Source of the DNA: Pseudomonas iridis
Lineage (GTDB): Bacteria; Pseudomonadota; Gammaproteobacteria; Pseudomonadales; Pseudomonadaceae
Reading direction: 5' to 3'
Assembly (NCBI RefSeq): GCF_017980685.1
Contig: NZ_JACXXO010000017.1
Coordinates: 53,055-117,054, forward strand
DNA: 64,000 nucleotides
In this document: positions 63,880 to 64,000 of the stretch, in pieces
Layout of the letters: every line of letters begins with the position of its first letter
Position numbering within the stretch: the stretch's first letter is position 1
Translations under genes and position numbers: made by a program
Notes under the pieces: generated by a model
Database searches by the model: none
What the model saw: the letters and a program-made list of their open reading frames with translations, nothing else
What the model was told of the DNA's origin: nothing

Positions 63880-64000
63880 GGAAACTCTGAAAAAGGCTTC
63901 CAGATTTGGTGAAATACCCGCCTCACAGGAATCGAACGGTTGAGTCCCGATGAAACAGATGTCCTTCGCCGATGCTGAGTACGCCGGCAAACGTAAGCAG
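63880..64000 (+). mobile_element. Left end of an IS5-family insertion sequence (cut by window edge)
   Basis: Begins GGGAAACTCTGAAAAAGGCTTCCAG, the kind of terminal repeat seen in IS5-group elements, next to a YTAR-like target (CTTA/TTAG at 63876-63880). The transposase gene follows. The right end lies outside the window. Confidence 0.65.
63950..64000 (+). CDS. IS5-family transposase, 5' part only
   Basis: Seventeen codons MKQMSFADAEYAGKRKQ are seen before the window ends. This N-terminus is typical of IS5 transposases (MKQMSFADAEYAGKRKK). The catalytic DDE domain would lie outside the window. Confidence 0.75.
   Translation, partial: MKQMSFADAEYAGKRKQ

Overview
The window is a piece of chromosome from a Pseudomonas of the fluorescens complex. 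The evidence is the codon and base composition, many Pseudomonas-type REP elements (the families beginning GTGGGAGCTGGCTTGCC, GTGGGAGCGAGCCTGCTCGC and GTAGGAGCTGCCGAAGGCTGCG), and typical genes: a fused PhaA antiporter subunit, an RstA/RstB pair, cyanate genes and many LysR regulators. No rRNA, tRNA, CRISPR array or prophage was seen.

Region by region. 1-9250 holds an RstA/RstB-type two-component pair, an internally deleted GFA-family gene, glutaminase, a ProA-like dehydrogenase, the cynR/cynS/cynT cyanate locus and small genes. 9295-19720 holds topoisomerase III, a DUF427 protein, an MHS-family transporter with a GMC oxidoreductase and divergent LysR regulator, an arsRCH operon without an efflux pump, an AraC regulator and a LysE exporter. 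19750-26046 is one compact seven-gene minus-strand operon: a thermostable-hemolysin (GNAT-like) protein, an acyl-AMP ligase, an UndA-like haem-oxygenase-fold di-iron enzyme, a short-chain dehydrogenase, a periplasmic TPR protein and a QseB/QseC-like pair whose regulator is frameshifted. Two PmrA/QseB-like tandem boxes lie in front of it, and a cytochrome b561 gene diverges from it. This is the best candidate for an undescribed biosynthetic system.

27270-32340 is accessory DNA: a 137-bp tandem array of REP pairs, a structured leader before a DUF6124 gene, and a type VI secretion lipase (Tle1/DUF2235) followed by three complete tandem DUF2931 lipoproteins and a truncated fourth copy. 32360-41915 holds two Nudix genes, a Fe/2OG dioxygenase-TSUP exporter-YbaK operon with divergent LysR, a small kinase-like ATPase, an FAD oxidoreductase, a GST-AlkC repair operon and an RpiR regulator. 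42327-50933 holds a DksA-like protein, an atypical chemoreceptor, small conserved proteins, an orphan glycine-betaine-type binding protein and a TonB receptor with a DUF2946 partner. 51092-57149 is the six-gene Mrp/Pha cation/proton antiporter operon. 57368-60350 is a DMT exporter divergent from an XRE-cupin regulator and an FAD/NAD(P)-binding protein.

60481-63397 is an AT-richer cluster that looks transferred: a prenyl diphosphate synthase, isopentenyl diphosphate isomerase and a class I terpene synthase carrying one frameshift. At the right edge an IS5-type element interrupts a minus-strand gene.

Several genes are broken: GFA internal deletion, two single-base frameshifts, a truncated lipoprotein copy, a decayed stretch at 8.3-8.7 kb and the IS-truncated gene. 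The two frameshifts could be assembly errors, so they should be resequenced before being read as biology.
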